Shown here in pieces: positions 53,847-62,788 of a stretch of DNA of 64,000 nucleotides. The stretch covers positions 1-64,000 of the forward strand of contig CAMKNB010000002.1 of NCBI GenBank assembly GCA_946414095.1. Direction: 5' to 3'. Within the stretch, counting starts at the first letter, position 1. Each line of letters opens with the position of its first letter. A model generated the notes under the pieces. That model was not told the DNA's origin. It did no database searches and saw nothing but the letters and a program-made list of their open reading frames with translations. Source of the DNA: an uncultured Mycoplasmatota bacterium (GTDB taxonomy: Bacteria; Bacillota_I; Bacilli_A; RF39; UBA660). The translations under genes were made by a program, and so were the position numbers.

Positions 53847-54077
53847 ATGAAATTATCAGAGTTACAAAGAAAAGATATTATTAATATAAAAGATGGAAAA
53901 AAAATAGGTAAAATAGTTGATGTTGAATTTGATATTAAATCTGGATATATGATTCATTTTGTTATAGAAAAATATAATTTTGTTAGAAGTTTATTTTCTA
54001 CTACAGATGATTTAACAATTAAATTTACTCAAATAAAAAAATTAGGTGAAGATGTAATACTAATAGATATATCTTAA
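53847..54077 (+). CDS. ylmC: YlmC/YmxH-family PRC-barrel sporulation protein
   Basis: The 76-residue PRC-barrel-like protein starts MKLSELQRKDIINIKDGKKIGKIVDVEFD and ends in KLGEDVILIDIS, as in YlmC/YmxH. It lies directly after sigG as in Bacillus. Role unknown. No clear ribosome site precedes the ATG, so it may depend on sigG translation. Confidence 0.85.
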   Translation: MKLSELQRKDIINIKDGKKIGKIVDVEFDIKSGYMIHFVIEKYNFVRSLFSTTDDLTIKFTQIKKLGEDVILIDIS

Positions 54078-54098
54078 ATAATTTGATAAAATAATAAT

Positions 54099-54578
54099 AT
54101 GAAAAAAAGATTATTTATTTATATTTTTATTTTAATTGCGTTAGTATCATTTGATCAAATAACGAAATATATAGTTATTAATTCATTCAATGTTAATGAT
54201 AAATTGATATTAATCAATAATTTTTTAAAGTTTTACTATATACGAAATACTGGTATATCGTTTGGAATGTTAAGCAATCAAAAGTATATTATTATTTTGT
54301 TAACATTATTAGTTATTGCTTATGTAATATATGAAACTATTAAGAATAAAAAAAACAAGTTAATGATTATATCATCATCTTTAATTATAAGTGGAGCAAT
54401 TGGAAATTTAATAGATAGAGTATTTAGAGGATATGTAGTAGATTTTATATCTTTTACTTTATTTAAAAAGGAAATGGCAATATTTAACATAGCAGACATA
54501 TTAATTACGTTTGGCATAATTTTATATATTTATATTATATTAATGGAAGGTAAAAATGAAAGAAATAGTAGTAAATGA
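54099..54578 (+). CDS. lspA: Lipoprotein signal peptidase
   Basis: Cleaves prolipoproteins after lipid attachment. The 159-residue protein has four transmembrane helices and the family motifs DQITKYI, NTGISFGML, GAIGNLIDRVFRGYVVDFI and FNIADILI with the two catalytic Asp. It overlaps the next gene by 23 bases. The lipoprotein at 5504 is a likely substrate. Confidence 0.95.
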   Translation: MKKRLFIYIFILIALVSFDQITKYIVINSFNVNDKLILINNFLKFYYIRNTGISFGMLSNQKYIIILLTLLVIAYVIYETIKNKKNKLMIISSSLIISGAIGNLIDRVFRGYVVDFISFTLFKKEMAIFNIADILITFGIILYIYIILMEGKNERNSSK

Positions 54579-55455
54579 AGAAAATAGTTTGAAAAGATTA
54601 GATGTATTTTTAACAAATGAATTAGGTGAAAGTAGAAATTTTATAATTAAAAATATTAAGAGTGGTAATATCACTATAAATGGAAATGTTGTTAAAAGTG
54701 GTTATTCACTTAAAACTGGAGATATTATTAAAATAGGAAATCTAAAAGTGGATACCAGTGTTAAAGCAGAAGATATACCAATTGACATCTTATATGAAGA
54801 TGATGAGATAATGGTTGTTAATAAAAAAAGTGGAATGGTTGTTCATCCCGGCAATGGAAATTATTCGCATACTTTAGTTAATGCACTTATGAATTATACT
54901 GATGATTTAAGCGATGAGGGTGGTAGTGAGAGATGTGGCATTGTTCATAGAATTGATAAAGATACATCTGGTATATTACTAATTGCTAAAACAAATGAAT
55001 CTCACAGAATTTTATCAGATGATTTTAAAAATAAGAGAGTTAAAAGAAAGTATATTGCTCTTGTTCATGGAGTAATAGAAAATAATAAAGGTAAAATAAA
55101 TGCTCCGATTGGTAGAAGTAAAATAGATAGAAAGAAAATGTGTGTGACTGATGAAAATAGTAAGAGTGCTGTTACAAATTTTACAGTTATAGAAAGATAT
55201 AAAAATGCAACATTAATTGAACTTATTCTTGAAACTGGTAGAACTCATCAAATTAGAGTACACATGGAGTATATAAATCATCCTGTTGTAAATGATCCAG
55301 TATATGGAAAAAGAAAGATTATAAATGATTATGGTCAAATGCTACATGCTAAATATTTAGGGTTTAATCATCCAAAAACACATGTGTTTATGGAATTTTC
55401 AGTTGAACCTGAAAAAGAATTTATGGAAATATTAGAGATGTTTAAAAATTCATAA
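54556..55455 (+). CDS. RluD-family rRNA pseudouridine synthase
   Basis: The 299-residue protein has an N-terminal S4-like domain (KRLDVFLTNELGESRNFIIKNIKSGNITING) and a catalytic domain with HRIDKDTSGILL, catalytic Asp near residue 137, and GRTHQIRVHM. It probably modifies 23S rRNA; the exact uridine is not certain. It follows lspA as ylyB does in Bacillus. AAGGTAAAAATG gives a weak ribosome site inside lspA. Confidence 0.93.
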   Translation: MKEIVVNEENSLKRLDVFLTNELGESRNFIIKNIKSGNITINGNVVKSGYSLKTGDIIKIGNLKVDTSVKAEDIPIDILYEDDEIMVVNKKSGMVVHPGNGNYSHTLVNALMNYTDDLSDEGGSERCGIVHRIDKDTSGILLIAKTNESHRILSDDFKNKRVKRKYIALVHGVIENNKGKINAPIGRSKIDRKKMCVTDENSKSAVTNFTVIERYKNATLIELILETGRTHQIRVHMEYINHPVVNDPVYGKRKIINDYGQMLHAKYLGFNHPKTHVFMEFSVEPEKEFMEILEMFKNS

Positions 55456-55918
55456 AATATACAGTTGTCATTAATATAAATGCATATATACCATATATAA
55501 TATAAGGTATCAAAAAATAAGAAGCAGTTTTTGATATCTTTTTTGTTTCTATATACAAAAATATAGTTGATAAACTAACTATAGTTGTAATTGCAAAACC
55601 TAAGAATGGACTCATTAATTTAAAGAAAAAGAATACAAATAATTGATTAGCTAAATAATTAGTAAGCAGAATATACAAGTAGTCATTATTCTTAAGTATA
55701 TTTGTTTTTTTAGATACTAATATTATACTAATAGTATTTAATATATAAATAATAAACCATATGATACTTATTATTTTTCCATCAAGAGCAAAACTAGGTA
55801 GTTTTAATAGAGAATAATAATCCTTATTAAATTTGAATAATAAGCCGCTTATAAGCCAAAATAATAGTATTATAATAAATAAAAGTACATCTTTAAAATA
55901 TTTTTTTATAATTATCAC
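55442..55918 (-). CDS. TspO/MBR-family membrane protein
   Basis: The 158-residue protein has five transmembrane helices with the TspO layout: LPSFALDGKIISIIWFIIYILN, then NYLANQLFVFFFF, then IPYIIYGIYAFILM. TspO proteins bind porphyrins and related ligands; the role here is unknown. It is convergent with the pseudouridine synthase gene and overlaps it by 14 bases at the 3' ends. AGGTGATAAT lies just upstream of the ATG. Confidence 0.8.
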   Translation of the reverse strand: MIIIKKYFKDVLLFIIILLFWLISGLLFKFNKDYYSLLKLPSFALDGKIISIIWFIIYILNTISIILVSKKTNILKNNDYLYILLTNYLANQLFVFFFFKLMSPFLGFAITTIVSLSTIFLYIETKKISKTASYFLIPYIIYGIYAFILMTTVYFMNF

Positions 55919-55975
55919 CTCTTTACTAATATTATGATTAATAGTAAAATAATATTATTGGAAAGGAATAAAATA

Positions 55976-57112
55976 ATGAATATAAAGATTAATAAAAAGG
56001 ATGATATAGTACTTAAAATATTACATTATTTTATAACAGAAGAGGATTATAAACCTGTTATAATTAATGGACTTGATAATGAAATATGGCTTGAGAATAT
56101 GGAAAAGGATTTAAAACTTATTAGAATAAATAATAATTATATACATAATAATGAACAATTAAAAACAGATACGTTTAAGGCAAAAAGTATCATGAAGAGT
56201 ATTAAAAAAAGCACATTTTCATTTAATATGAATATGTTAAATTTGCTTCTTGATACTGGAGATGCTGTTAAAATAGTTGACAATAAGAATATTGAGACAA
56301 TTAAAGTAGACAAGATTAGTGATTTTAAAACAAACAAAGTAGTTAGTGAATTTTTTCCTAAAGTAAAAGAATCTGTTTTAACTGAAAAGATTGATCCTAT
56401 TGAATTTTTTAAGTTAACTGAAGATATGAATCAAAAAACCATTAAGAATGAAAAGAAATTACAAAAGATATTTAGCCAAAAGAAACCAACTGCTACTTAT
56501 ACATTAATCGTTATTAATGTAATGATTTATTTGTTCTTAACATTATATGATAAAAGTGGTACGATTGGGTATTTACTTGCTAACAATAGAATACTTGTTA
56601 AATCTGGTGAATTTTATAGATTATTTACTTCTATGTTTGAACATGTTGATTTTTGGCATTTAGTATTTAATATGTATGCATTGTTTGTAATAGGTCCTCA
56701 AGTAGAAAGATATTATGGTAAATTAAAATACTTACTTATATATTTTGTAAGTGGATTACTTGGAAGTTTATTCTCGTGTGTATTTATGGGAGATTTGTCA
56801 TTTAGTTTAGGAGCATCAGGTGCAATATTTGGTTTGCTAGGAAGTATCGCATACTTTACTTATTATTATAGAGCTACTTTACAAGGATTACTTAGAAGCC
56901 AAGTTATTCCAGTTATAATATTAAACCTATTTATTGGATTTATAATACCAAGCATAGATGTATCTGCACATTTAGGAGGACTTTTTGGAGGACTTTTAAC
57001 ATCTATGGCAATTGGAATAGGTGATAAGGGTAGAAAGACTGATCAAATTAATGGAGTGGTTGTTCTCTTATTAATGACAGCATTTATGATATATTTATTA
57101 ATAACTAGGTGA
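55976..57112 (+). CDS. Rhomboid-family intramembrane serine protease
   Basis: The 378-residue protein has a cytoplasmic N-terminal domain of about 170 residues, then six or seven transmembrane helices with HLVFNMYALFVIGPQVERYYG, the catalytic Ser in GASGAIFGLLG near residue 285, and catalytic His in SAHLGGLFGG near 340. Cleaves membrane proteins within the bilayer; targets are unknown. ATG at 55976 follows AAAGGAA; the upstream in-frame ATG at 55934 lacks a site. Similar to Bacillus GlpG/YqgP in domain layout. Confidence 0.92.
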   Translation: MNIKINKKDDIVLKILHYFITEEDYKPVIINGLDNEIWLENMEKDLKLIRINNNYIHNNEQLKTDTFKAKSIMKSIKKSTFSFNMNMLNLLLDTGDAVKIVDNKNIETIKVDKISDFKTNKVVSEFFPKVKESVLTEKIDPIEFFKLTEDMNQKTIKNEKKLQKIFSQKKPTATYTLIVINVMIYLFLTLYDKSGTIGYLLANNRILVKSGEFYRLFTSMFEHVDFWHLVFNMYALFVIGPQVERYYGKLKYLLIYFVSGLLGSLFSCVFMGDLSFSLGASGAIFGLLGSIAYFTYYYRATLQGLLRSQVIPVIILNLFIGFIIPSIDVSAHLGGLFGGLLTSMAIGIGDKGRKTDQINGVVVLLLMTAFMIYLLITR

Positions 57113-57117
57113 GAGTT

Positions 57118-57588
57118 ATGAGGGGGTATAAGGCATTAAGAGAAGGATTAATAAATAGATATGGATATCAATATTTATTAAATAAGAAATATAGATTGAA
57201 TGGTAATCTTAAATGGAGAGAGAATGGTTTTCATTTTTGTACAAGACCAGAAGATACACTAAGATATGTTGATTCATGGAATGATAATATAGTAGTAACT
57301 GAAGTAGAAGCAAGCGGTGATTTAGTACTATATGAAGACGAATACTATGGATACTATGATATGTATGCATCAAGTGAAATGAAAATACTTAGAGTTCTTT
57401 CTAGAGAAGAATTATTTGAAATTATTTATAATAGTAATAATGATGATAGAGTAAGAAGACTTGTTAGTTCAATTGAATTAACTTCTAATGAAATAAATCT
57501 TATAAAAGAAAAATATCCAAGAGTTATACCAACTATTGAATATTATCAAAATGAAGAAATGATTTTAAAATTAAAAAAGCAGAATTAA
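57118..57588 (+). CDS. DUF7666-like protein
   Basis: The 156-residue soluble protein starts MRGYKALREGLINRYGYQYLL and has NGFHFCTRPEDTLRYV, a layout seen in proteins with a DUF7666-type domain, which is common in phage and accessory genes. The later part is charged and helical. AGGTGAGAG precedes ATG 57118; the GTG at 57109 overlaps the rhomboid stop. Function unknown; the call rests on recognition by eye. Confidence 0.7.
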   Translation: MRGYKALREGLINRYGYQYLLNKKYRLNGNLKWRENGFHFCTRPEDTLRYVDSWNDNIVVTEVEASGDLVLYEDEYYGYYDMYASSEMKILRVLSREELFEIIYNSNNDDRVRRLVSSIELTSNEINLIKEKYPRVIPTIEYYQNEEMILKLKKQN

Positions 57589-57602
57589 TTGTTCTGCTTT
57601 TT
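57574..57602. terminator. Bidirectional terminator between 57118 gene and lexA
   Basis: AAAAGCAGAA (57575-57584) and TTCTGCTTTT (57592-57601). Confidence 0.85.
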
Positions 57603-58218
57603 ATATCTTTCTATAAAGCCCAATTGCTTTACCAAGGATAGTTACATTATTTAATATGATTGGTTCTAATAAGTCGTTTTCAGGTTGTAGTCTAATATGA
57701 CCATTTTCTTTATAAAATCTCTTTAATGTTACTTCATTGTCATCTGTCATTGCAACAACAATTTCACCATTATTAGCATTAGGTTGTTTTTTAACAATAA
57801 CAATATCATTATCAAGTATCCCAGCATTAATCATACTTTCACCATTTACTTCTAATGTAAATACCTCAGTATTATTTGGCACTAATTCTTTTGGTAAGTT
57901 AAAAAACTCATTAGGATTTTCGATTGCTTCAATAGGATTACCAGCTGCTACTTTTCCAAGTAGTGGAACTTCAATTACGTTGTCATTCTTTTTGATATAC
58001 TCATTTTCTACATTTAACTCAATTGTTCTAAATTTGCTTTCAGTTTGACTAATATATCCTTTGTTAGTTAGATTTTTTAAATGTACAAACATAGTTGCAG
58101 TACTACTTAAATTACATAATTTACATAGTTCTCTTATAGTAGGTGCATATCCTTTTTCTGCAATAAATTTCTTGATTACCTTCAAAATTTCTTCTTGTTT
58201 ACTAGTTAATTTTTCCAT
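57601..58218 (-). CDS. lexA: SOS repressor LexA
   Basis: The 205-residue repressor has an N-terminal winged helix (LTSKQEEILKVIKKFIAEKGYAPTIRELCKLCNLSSTATMFVHLKNLTNKGYI), an Ala-Gly cleavage site in KVAAGNPIEA near residue 88, catalytic Ser in NGESMINAG and Lys in VTLKRFY. RecA filaments trigger self-cleavage. ATG at 58218 (minus) follows AGGAAG. No CGAAC-type Firmicutes SOS box was seen in the promoter. Ends in a shared terminator. Confidence 0.95.
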   Translation of the reverse strand: MEKLTSKQEEILKVIKKFIAEKGYAPTIRELCKLCNLSSTATMFVHLKNLTNKGYISQTESKFRTIELNVENEYIKKNDNVIEVPLLGKVAAGNPIEAIENPNEFFNLPKELVPNNTEVFTLEVNGESMINAGILDNDIVIVKKQPNANNGEIVVAMTDDNEVTLKRFYKENGHIRLQPENDLLEPIILNNVTILGKAIGLYRKI

Positions 58219-58237
58219 ATAATCACTTCCTAATACA

Positions 58238-58266
58238 ATAATAGCACACAAACAAATGATTGTAAA
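58238..58266 (-). promoter_or_regulatory. Promoter of lexA
   Basis: On the minus strand TTTACA (58266-58261) and TATTAT (58243-58238), 17 bases apart, with an extended -10 TG. The ribosome site begins near the predicted start. Confidence 0.7.
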
Positions 58267-58275
58267 TATTGTTTT

Positions 58276-60165
58276 TTAATTTAATAAAACTTTTATTATT
58301 GAGCCTTGTTTAGCTCTTGTATTAAATCTAGGATTTGAGTCAATTACTTTATCTCCATTGCCTACAAATTCTACTTTAAAATCTTTTAAAAGTGATTTAG
58401 CTTCTTTTTTAGTTGCACCAATTAAATTAGGAATCATTATATAAATAGTATCATCCCATCTATACGATTTAGGAAGACCAGTAGTATCTTCTTTAATATC
58501 ATAAATAGATATTATATCTTCTAATACTTTTTTTGCTATTGGAGCACTTGCAACACCACCATATTGTGTAACTCCATGTGGATTATCAAGTGCAATATAT
58601 ATTACATATTCAGGATTATTTGCACTTAAAAATCCAATAAAAGACAAAACATAGTTTCCACTCATATAAGTTCCATTATCACCAACTTTTTGGGCAGTTC
58701 CTGTTTTTCCTCCAACTCTATAATTTTCTATATATGCATTTCTACCACTACCATTAGCAACAACACTTTCAAGAGCATATCTAACTAATGAACTTGTTTC
58801 TTCACTAATTATATTTTCTTTTTTAATTCTGGGATAATTCTTATTTTCACCAACTTTTGAAACTATATATGGAGTATATAAAGTACCACCGTTAATTATT
58901 GCAGATACTGCAGTTACTTGTTGAATTGCTGTAACACTAATACCTTGACCAAATGCTGTAGTAGCAAGTTCTACTGGACCAATTTTCTCCATATCAAATA
59001 ATATTCCTGTTGCTTCGCCTGACAAATCTATACCAGTTTTTCTTCCAAATCCAAGTTCACGAATGTATTTAAATAATTTTTCTTTTCCTAATTTTTGTCC
59101 TAAAGTAACAAAACCTGGATTGCATGAATTTTCTACAACTTGCACATATGTTTGAAGTCCATGTCCTTTTCTTTTCCAACAATGTAGAGTAGAAGAAGCA
59201 ACTTTTATTTTTCCTGTATCATTATAAGTATCTTCAAAAATATTAACAACATTTTCATTAATAGCAGAAGCCAGTGTAACAATTTTAAAAGTTGACCCAG
59301 GTTCAAAGTTAGACCATATTGCCAAGTTTCTATTTATTATTTCTTCACTATAATTTTTATAGTTATTTGGATCAAATGATGGCAAAGAACTCATTGCAAT
59401 TATTTCACCAGTTTTAGCTTTCATAACAATACCAATTGCCCCTTTAGCATTATATTTTTTGTATGCGTTATAAAGTTCATTTTCTAGTGATAATTGAACA
59501 TCCAAATCAATAGTTAAATTAATATCTTTTCCAGAAATAGGGGTTTCATATATTTCAGATAGTTTTAATCTTTTTCCTTTACCATCACTATAATACTTAA
59601 CATTACCATTTTTACCTGTTAAATCTTTATTATATTTAAGTTCAAGTCCACTTAATCCTTGATTATCTATTCCGGTAAATCCAATTACATGTGATAATAA
59701 ATTATTATATATATAATTACGTTTACTTTCTTTTAGAAGGTAAACTCCATCAAAGTTTAAATTATTAATTTTGTCAGCGATGTCAAAACTCAAATTTCTT
59801 CCTTCTGGATGAACTCTTTCAATTGAAGTTTTTTTTGCAACATGTCTATACATTTCTTCATAGCTAACATTTAGTATACTGCTTAATTCTTTTGCTACTT
59901 CTTCTTTATTTATTATTTGATTTGGAACTAAATATAATCCAACTGTTGTAATATTATCAACAATAATTTTACCATTTCTATCTAGTATTTTACCTCTATC
60001 AGCTTGTACCGTTAAATTTCTACTCCATAGTTCATTAGCAAGTTTATTTAACTTTTTATATTCTATAACTTGAATATAAAAAATCTTTATTATTACAAAA
60101 ATAAAGATTAATATGCAAAATAAGAATACATATTTTATTCTTATGTTTTGTTTAGTTTGAAACAT
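58276..60165 (-). CDS. Class B penicillin-binding protein with one PASTA domain (SpoVD/FtsI-like)
   Basis: Transpeptidase that cross-links peptidoglycan. The 629-residue protein has one N-terminal membrane helix, a dimerisation domain (AELWSRNLTVQADRGKILDRNGK type), the active-site Ser in GSTFK near residue 292, SCN, and GGKTGTAQ. A single C-terminal PASTA (about 570-625) fits SpoVD, the spore cortex enzyme, better than the two-PASTA PBP2B; FtsI remains possible. ATG at 60165 (minus) has AGGTGA five bases upstream. TATAAT lies at 60187-60182. Confidence 0.9.
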   Translation of the reverse strand: MFQTKQNIRIKYVFLFCILIFIFVIIKIFYIQVIEYKKLNKLANELWSRNLTVQADRGKILDRNGKIIVDNITTVGLYLVPNQIINKEEVAKELSSILNVSYEEMYRHVAKKTSIERVHPEGRNLSFDIADKINNLNFDGVYLLKESKRNYIYNNLLSHVIGFTGIDNQGLSGLELKYNKDLTGKNGNVKYYSDGKGKRLKLSEIYETPISGKDINLTIDLDVQLSLENELYNAYKKYNAKGAIGIVMKAKTGEIIAMSSLPSFDPNNYKNYSEEIINRNLAIWSNFEPGSTFKIVTLASAINENVVNIFEDTYNDTGKIKVASSTLHCWKRKGHGLQTYVQVVENSCNPGFVTLGQKLGKEKLFKYIRELGFGRKTGIDLSGEATGILFDMEKIGPVELATTAFGQGISVTAIQQVTAVSAIINGGTLYTPYIVSKVGENKNYPRIKKENIISEETSSLVRYALESVVANGSGRNAYIENYRVGGKTGTAQKVGDNGTYMSGNYVLSFIGFLSANNPEYVIYIALDNPHGVTQYGGVASAPIAKKVLEDIISIYDIKEDTTGLPKSYRWDDTIYIMIPNLIGATKKEAKSLLKDFKVEFVGNGDKVIDSNPRFNTRAKQGSIIKVLLN

Positions 60166-60190
60166 ATTATTCACCTAAATAATTATATTC

Positions 60191-60219
60191 AAAAAAAAGA
60201 AACTAAATACTTAGTTTCT
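60191..60219 (-). terminator. Terminator of the PilB-type ATPase gene
   Basis: On the minus strand AGAAACTAA and TTAGTTTCT around GTAT, followed by eight T. The -10 of the PBP gene lies just beyond. Confidence 0.9.
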
Positions 60220-62170
60220 ATGCTCCAACTTTTGGTTGTTCCACTATTACATTTGAATTTACTGTTGGCTCTGGTGGAACTAAAGTTTCAAAATTAACAT
60301 TTGCTGTAGGACCAATAGGTTCAAATCCAGGAGGAGTAGGTGATAATATCTCATTACTACTACTTCCTGATGTTGGTAGTACAGGTAATTCTTGAGAAAT
60401 AGTAGCTGCTACAGGTTTAGCAGTAGCTACAGGTTTAACTTCTTCAGGTTTAGCAACAGTAGCAGGTTGAATAGTAGCTACAGGTTTAACTTCTTCAGGT
60501 TTAGCAACAGTAGCAGGTTGAATAGTAGCTACAGGTTTAACTTCTTCAGGTTTAGCAACAGTAGCAGGTTGAGCAGTAGCTACAGGTTTAACTTCTTCAG
60601 GTTTAGAAGCAGTAGCAGATTGAGCGGTAGCTACAGGTTTAACTTCTTCAGGTTTAGCAGCGGTTACAGGTTGAGCAGTAGTTACAGGTTTAACTTCTTC
60701 AGGTTTAGTAACAGCAGCAATTTGAGCGGTAGCTACAGGTTTAACTTCTTCGGGTTTAGCAGTAGTAGTAGGTTGAGCGGTAACTACAGGTTTAACTTCT
60801 TCGGGTTTAGCAGTAGTAGTAGGTTGAGCGGTAACTACAGGTTTAACTTCTTCAGGTTTTGTTTCAGCTTTAACTATTTCTTGATTTTCTTCTTTAGGCT
60901 TTATCTCTTCACCATCTATATTTTTACCTTCTTTTAAATTCTTTTCAACTTCATCATAGAATGCATTATGAATTGCTAAGTCATTTTCTAAATCAACTAA
61001 TTTTAATATTTCATCAAAATTAGTTTCACCTAAAACTACTTTTTCAAGGCCATCTTCTAAAAGAGTATGAGTATGAGCATCAATATATACTTGCTTTCTC
61101 ATAACATCTTTTGGTTCGGCGTTTGTGATACCTGTTCTAACTTCATCTGTAATTACCAAAACTTCAGCAATACAAATTCTTCCTTTATAGCCTTTAAAGC
61201 AATGTTCACATCCATCAGGATTTATATCATATATTTTATCTACATCTTTGTGTAGTACTTTTCTAAATAATTGTTTTTCATAGTCGTTTGTTTCTCTTGT
61301 TATTCTACAATTAGGGCATAATTTTCTTGCAAGTTTTTGAGAAATAACACCATTAAGTGAAGTACCAATTAAATATCTTTCTACACCCATATCAGTAAGT
61401 CTTTCAATAGTATTTAATGCACTATTTGTGTGGATTGTAGATAATACTTTGTGTCCAGTAATAGAAGCTCTAACTGCAATACTTGCTGTTTCACCATCAC
61501 GAATTTCTCCGATCATTATGATATCTGGGTCTTGACGAAGGATACTTCTTAAAACAGTTGCAAAATCTAAACCAATTTCCTGTTGCGCTTGAACTTGGTT
61601 TAATCCTTCAACTTCCATTTCGACTGGATCTTCAACAGTGATAATATTAACTTCACGAGTATTTAATCTTTGTAAGATAGAGTAAACGGTAGTAGATTTA
61701 CCAGAACCAGTAGCACCAGTAACAAGTACTATACCATTTGGCATATCTATCATTTTCATTATTTTCTTTAAATTATGTTCAGAAAACCCTAAAGTTTCTA
61801 AACCTTGTAAACTTTTTGAATAGTCTAAAATACGAAGAACGACTTTTTCTCCTGTATGAGTAGGTAAACTTGAAACACGAAGGTCAAGCATCTTATCGCC
61901 AATTTTACTTTTGATAGCTCCATCTTGAGGTAATCTTGTTTCCATGATGTTCATACTAGCTATCATTTTGATACGTGAAATCATATTTCTCTTGAAATCA
62001 GCAGGTACTTTAGCATAATCATATAAAACACCATCGACACGCATTCTAATGTTAATTCCATCTTTAGTAGGGTCGAAGTGAATATCGCTGGCACCTTTTT
62101 TTACGCCATCAAGAAGGATTTCGTTGGCAATCTCTACAATAGGCACTTTCTCGAAATCAAATTCCTTCAT
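60218..62170 (-). CDS. PilB/GspE-type secretion or pilus assembly ATPase with a repeat tail
   Basis: Cytoplasmic hexameric ATPase driving pilin assembly. The 650-residue protein lacks the usual N-terminal MshEN domain and starts near the N2 domain (KGASDIHFDP). Motifs: Walker A GATGSGKST at 152-160, the Asp box ITVEDPVE, Walker B MIGEIRDGETASIA, the His box, and a zinc site CPNC with CEHC. The last 210 residues are unusual: nine copies of a 17-residue unit such as KPEEVKPVVTAQPTTTA (about 438-590), then a Pro/Val-rich end. No PilC or PilT gene is in the window. Ribosome site AGAGGTTAG. Confidence 0.93.
   Translation of the reverse strand: MKEFDFEKVPIVEIANEILLDGVKKGASDIHFDPTKDGINIRMRVDGVLYDYAKVPADFKRNMISRIKMIASMNIMETRLPQDGAIKSKIGDKMLDLRVSSLPTHTGEKVVLRILDYSKSLQGLETLGFSEHNLKKIMKMIDMPNGIVLVTGATGSGKSTTVYSILQRLNTREVNIITVEDPVEMEVEGLNQVQAQQEIGLDFATVLRSILRQDPDIIMIGEIRDGETASIAVRASITGHKVLSTIHTNSALNTIERLTDMGVERYLIGTSLNGVISQKLARKLCPNCRITRETNDYEKQLFRKVLHKDVDKIYDINPDGCEHCFKGYKGRICIAEVLVITDEVRTGITNAEPKDVMRKQVYIDAHTHTLLEDGLEKVVLGETNFDEILKLVDLENDLAIHNAFYDEVEKNLKEGKNIDGEEIKPKEENQEIVKAETKPEEVKPVVTAQPTTTAKPEEVKPVVTAQPTTTAKPEEVKPVATAQIAAVTKPEEVKPVTTAQPVTAAKPEEVKPVATAQSATASKPEEVKPVATAQPATVAKPEEVKPVATIQPATVAKPEEVKPVATIQPATVAKPEEVKPVATAKPVAATISQELPVLPTSGSSSNEILSPTPPGFEPIGPTANVNFETLVPPEPTVNSNVIVEQPKVGA
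60401..60859 (-). repeat. Nine tandem 51-base coding repeats in the ATPase gene
   Basis: Each unit encodes a variant of KPEEVKPVATAQPATVA. The KPEEVKP half is invariant and the second half varies. Copies in the middle are identical at DNA level, so the array probably changes length between strains. Confidence 0.92.
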
Positions 62171-62195
62171 ATCTAACCTCTTTCTATTCTATTTA

Positions 62196-62224
62196 ATTAT
62201 ATAATATAATTAATGTTAATTCAA
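62196..62224 (-). promoter_or_regulatory. Promoter of the PilB-type ATPase gene
   Basis: On the minus strand TTGAAT (62224-62219) and TATAAT (62201-62196), 17 bases apart. Confidence 0.78.
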
Positions 62225-62234
62225 GATAAAAATA

Positions 62235-62264
62235 TTGTTATTATTTAGTAAAATATGGTATACT
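62235..62264 (+). promoter_or_regulatory. Promoter of the pilin gene
   Basis: TTGTTA (62235-62240) and TATACT (62259-62264) with extended -10 TG and an 18-base spacer, divergent from the ATPase promoter. Confidence 0.65.
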
Positions 62265-62291
62265 ACATTTAGTAGAATAAAGAGGTTAATC

Positions 62292-62786
62292 ATGAATAGA
62301 AATGGATTTACATTAGTAGAATTAATCGCAGTAATTGCTATAATTGGTATTCTTGCATTACTTGTTACACCAGGAATAATAGCTCTTAGGAATAATGTTT
62401 TAAATAGAACTTTAGAAACAAAGGAAGCAACAATTGAAAATGCTGCTAAAGATTATGCTATGGATAACTTACAATTATTAAAAAGGCAAGTAACAAACGA
62501 AATTAATGTTGGTGATATGGATTTAAATAAATTCAAAGAATTATATGAAAAGAATTTAACTGAACTATCAAAAGATTGTACATGGATAACAGTTAATGGT
62601 CTTATAAATGGTGGTTATCTAAATGGTAGTACTTCATATGTAAATACAGAGGATTATGAGAAAGAGGAACAAATTATTAATCCTGTTAATGGTGAGAGTA
62701 TGAATGATGTTTTAGTGTGTGTAAGATATGATAATAATGATGCGATGAATAGAACTATAGTTTCAATTATTTATAGGGGTGCGTAA
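62292..62786 (+). CDS. Prepilin-like protein
   Basis: The 164-residue protein has a short leader and class III pilin signal (NGFTLVELIAVIAIIGILAL) with Glu at +5 after cleavage. A polar helical and beta domain follows with two Cys (KDCTWITVNGLINGGY and DVLVCVRY) that may form the D-loop disulfide. AGAGGTT lies before the ATG. Encoded divergently from the PilB-type ATPase, its likely assembly motor. No prepilin peptidase gene is seen here. Confidence 0.9.
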   Translation: MNRNGFTLVELIAVIAIIGILALLVTPGIIALRNNVLNRTLETKEATIENAAKDYAMDNLQLLKRQVTNEINVGDMDLNKFKELYEKNLTELSKDCTWITVNGLINGGYLNGSTSYVNTEDYEKEEQIINPVNGESMNDVLVCVRYDNNDAMNRTIVSIIYRGA

Positions 62787-62788
62787 TA

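Noticed and set aside
57601..58300. A LexA operator in the lexA promoter
   Set aside because: No CGAAC-N4-GTTCG-like sequence was found on either strand between 58200 and 58300.
60401..60859. Regular 51-base repeats looking like a CRISPR array
   Set aside because: They are in frame inside the ATPase gene, with no unique spacers, and code for KPEEVKP-type units.
60392..60937. Long open frame on the plus strand opposite the ATPase repeats
   Set aside because: It is a mirror of the coding repeats (Ser/Phe/Arg-rich, no ribosome site), not a gene.
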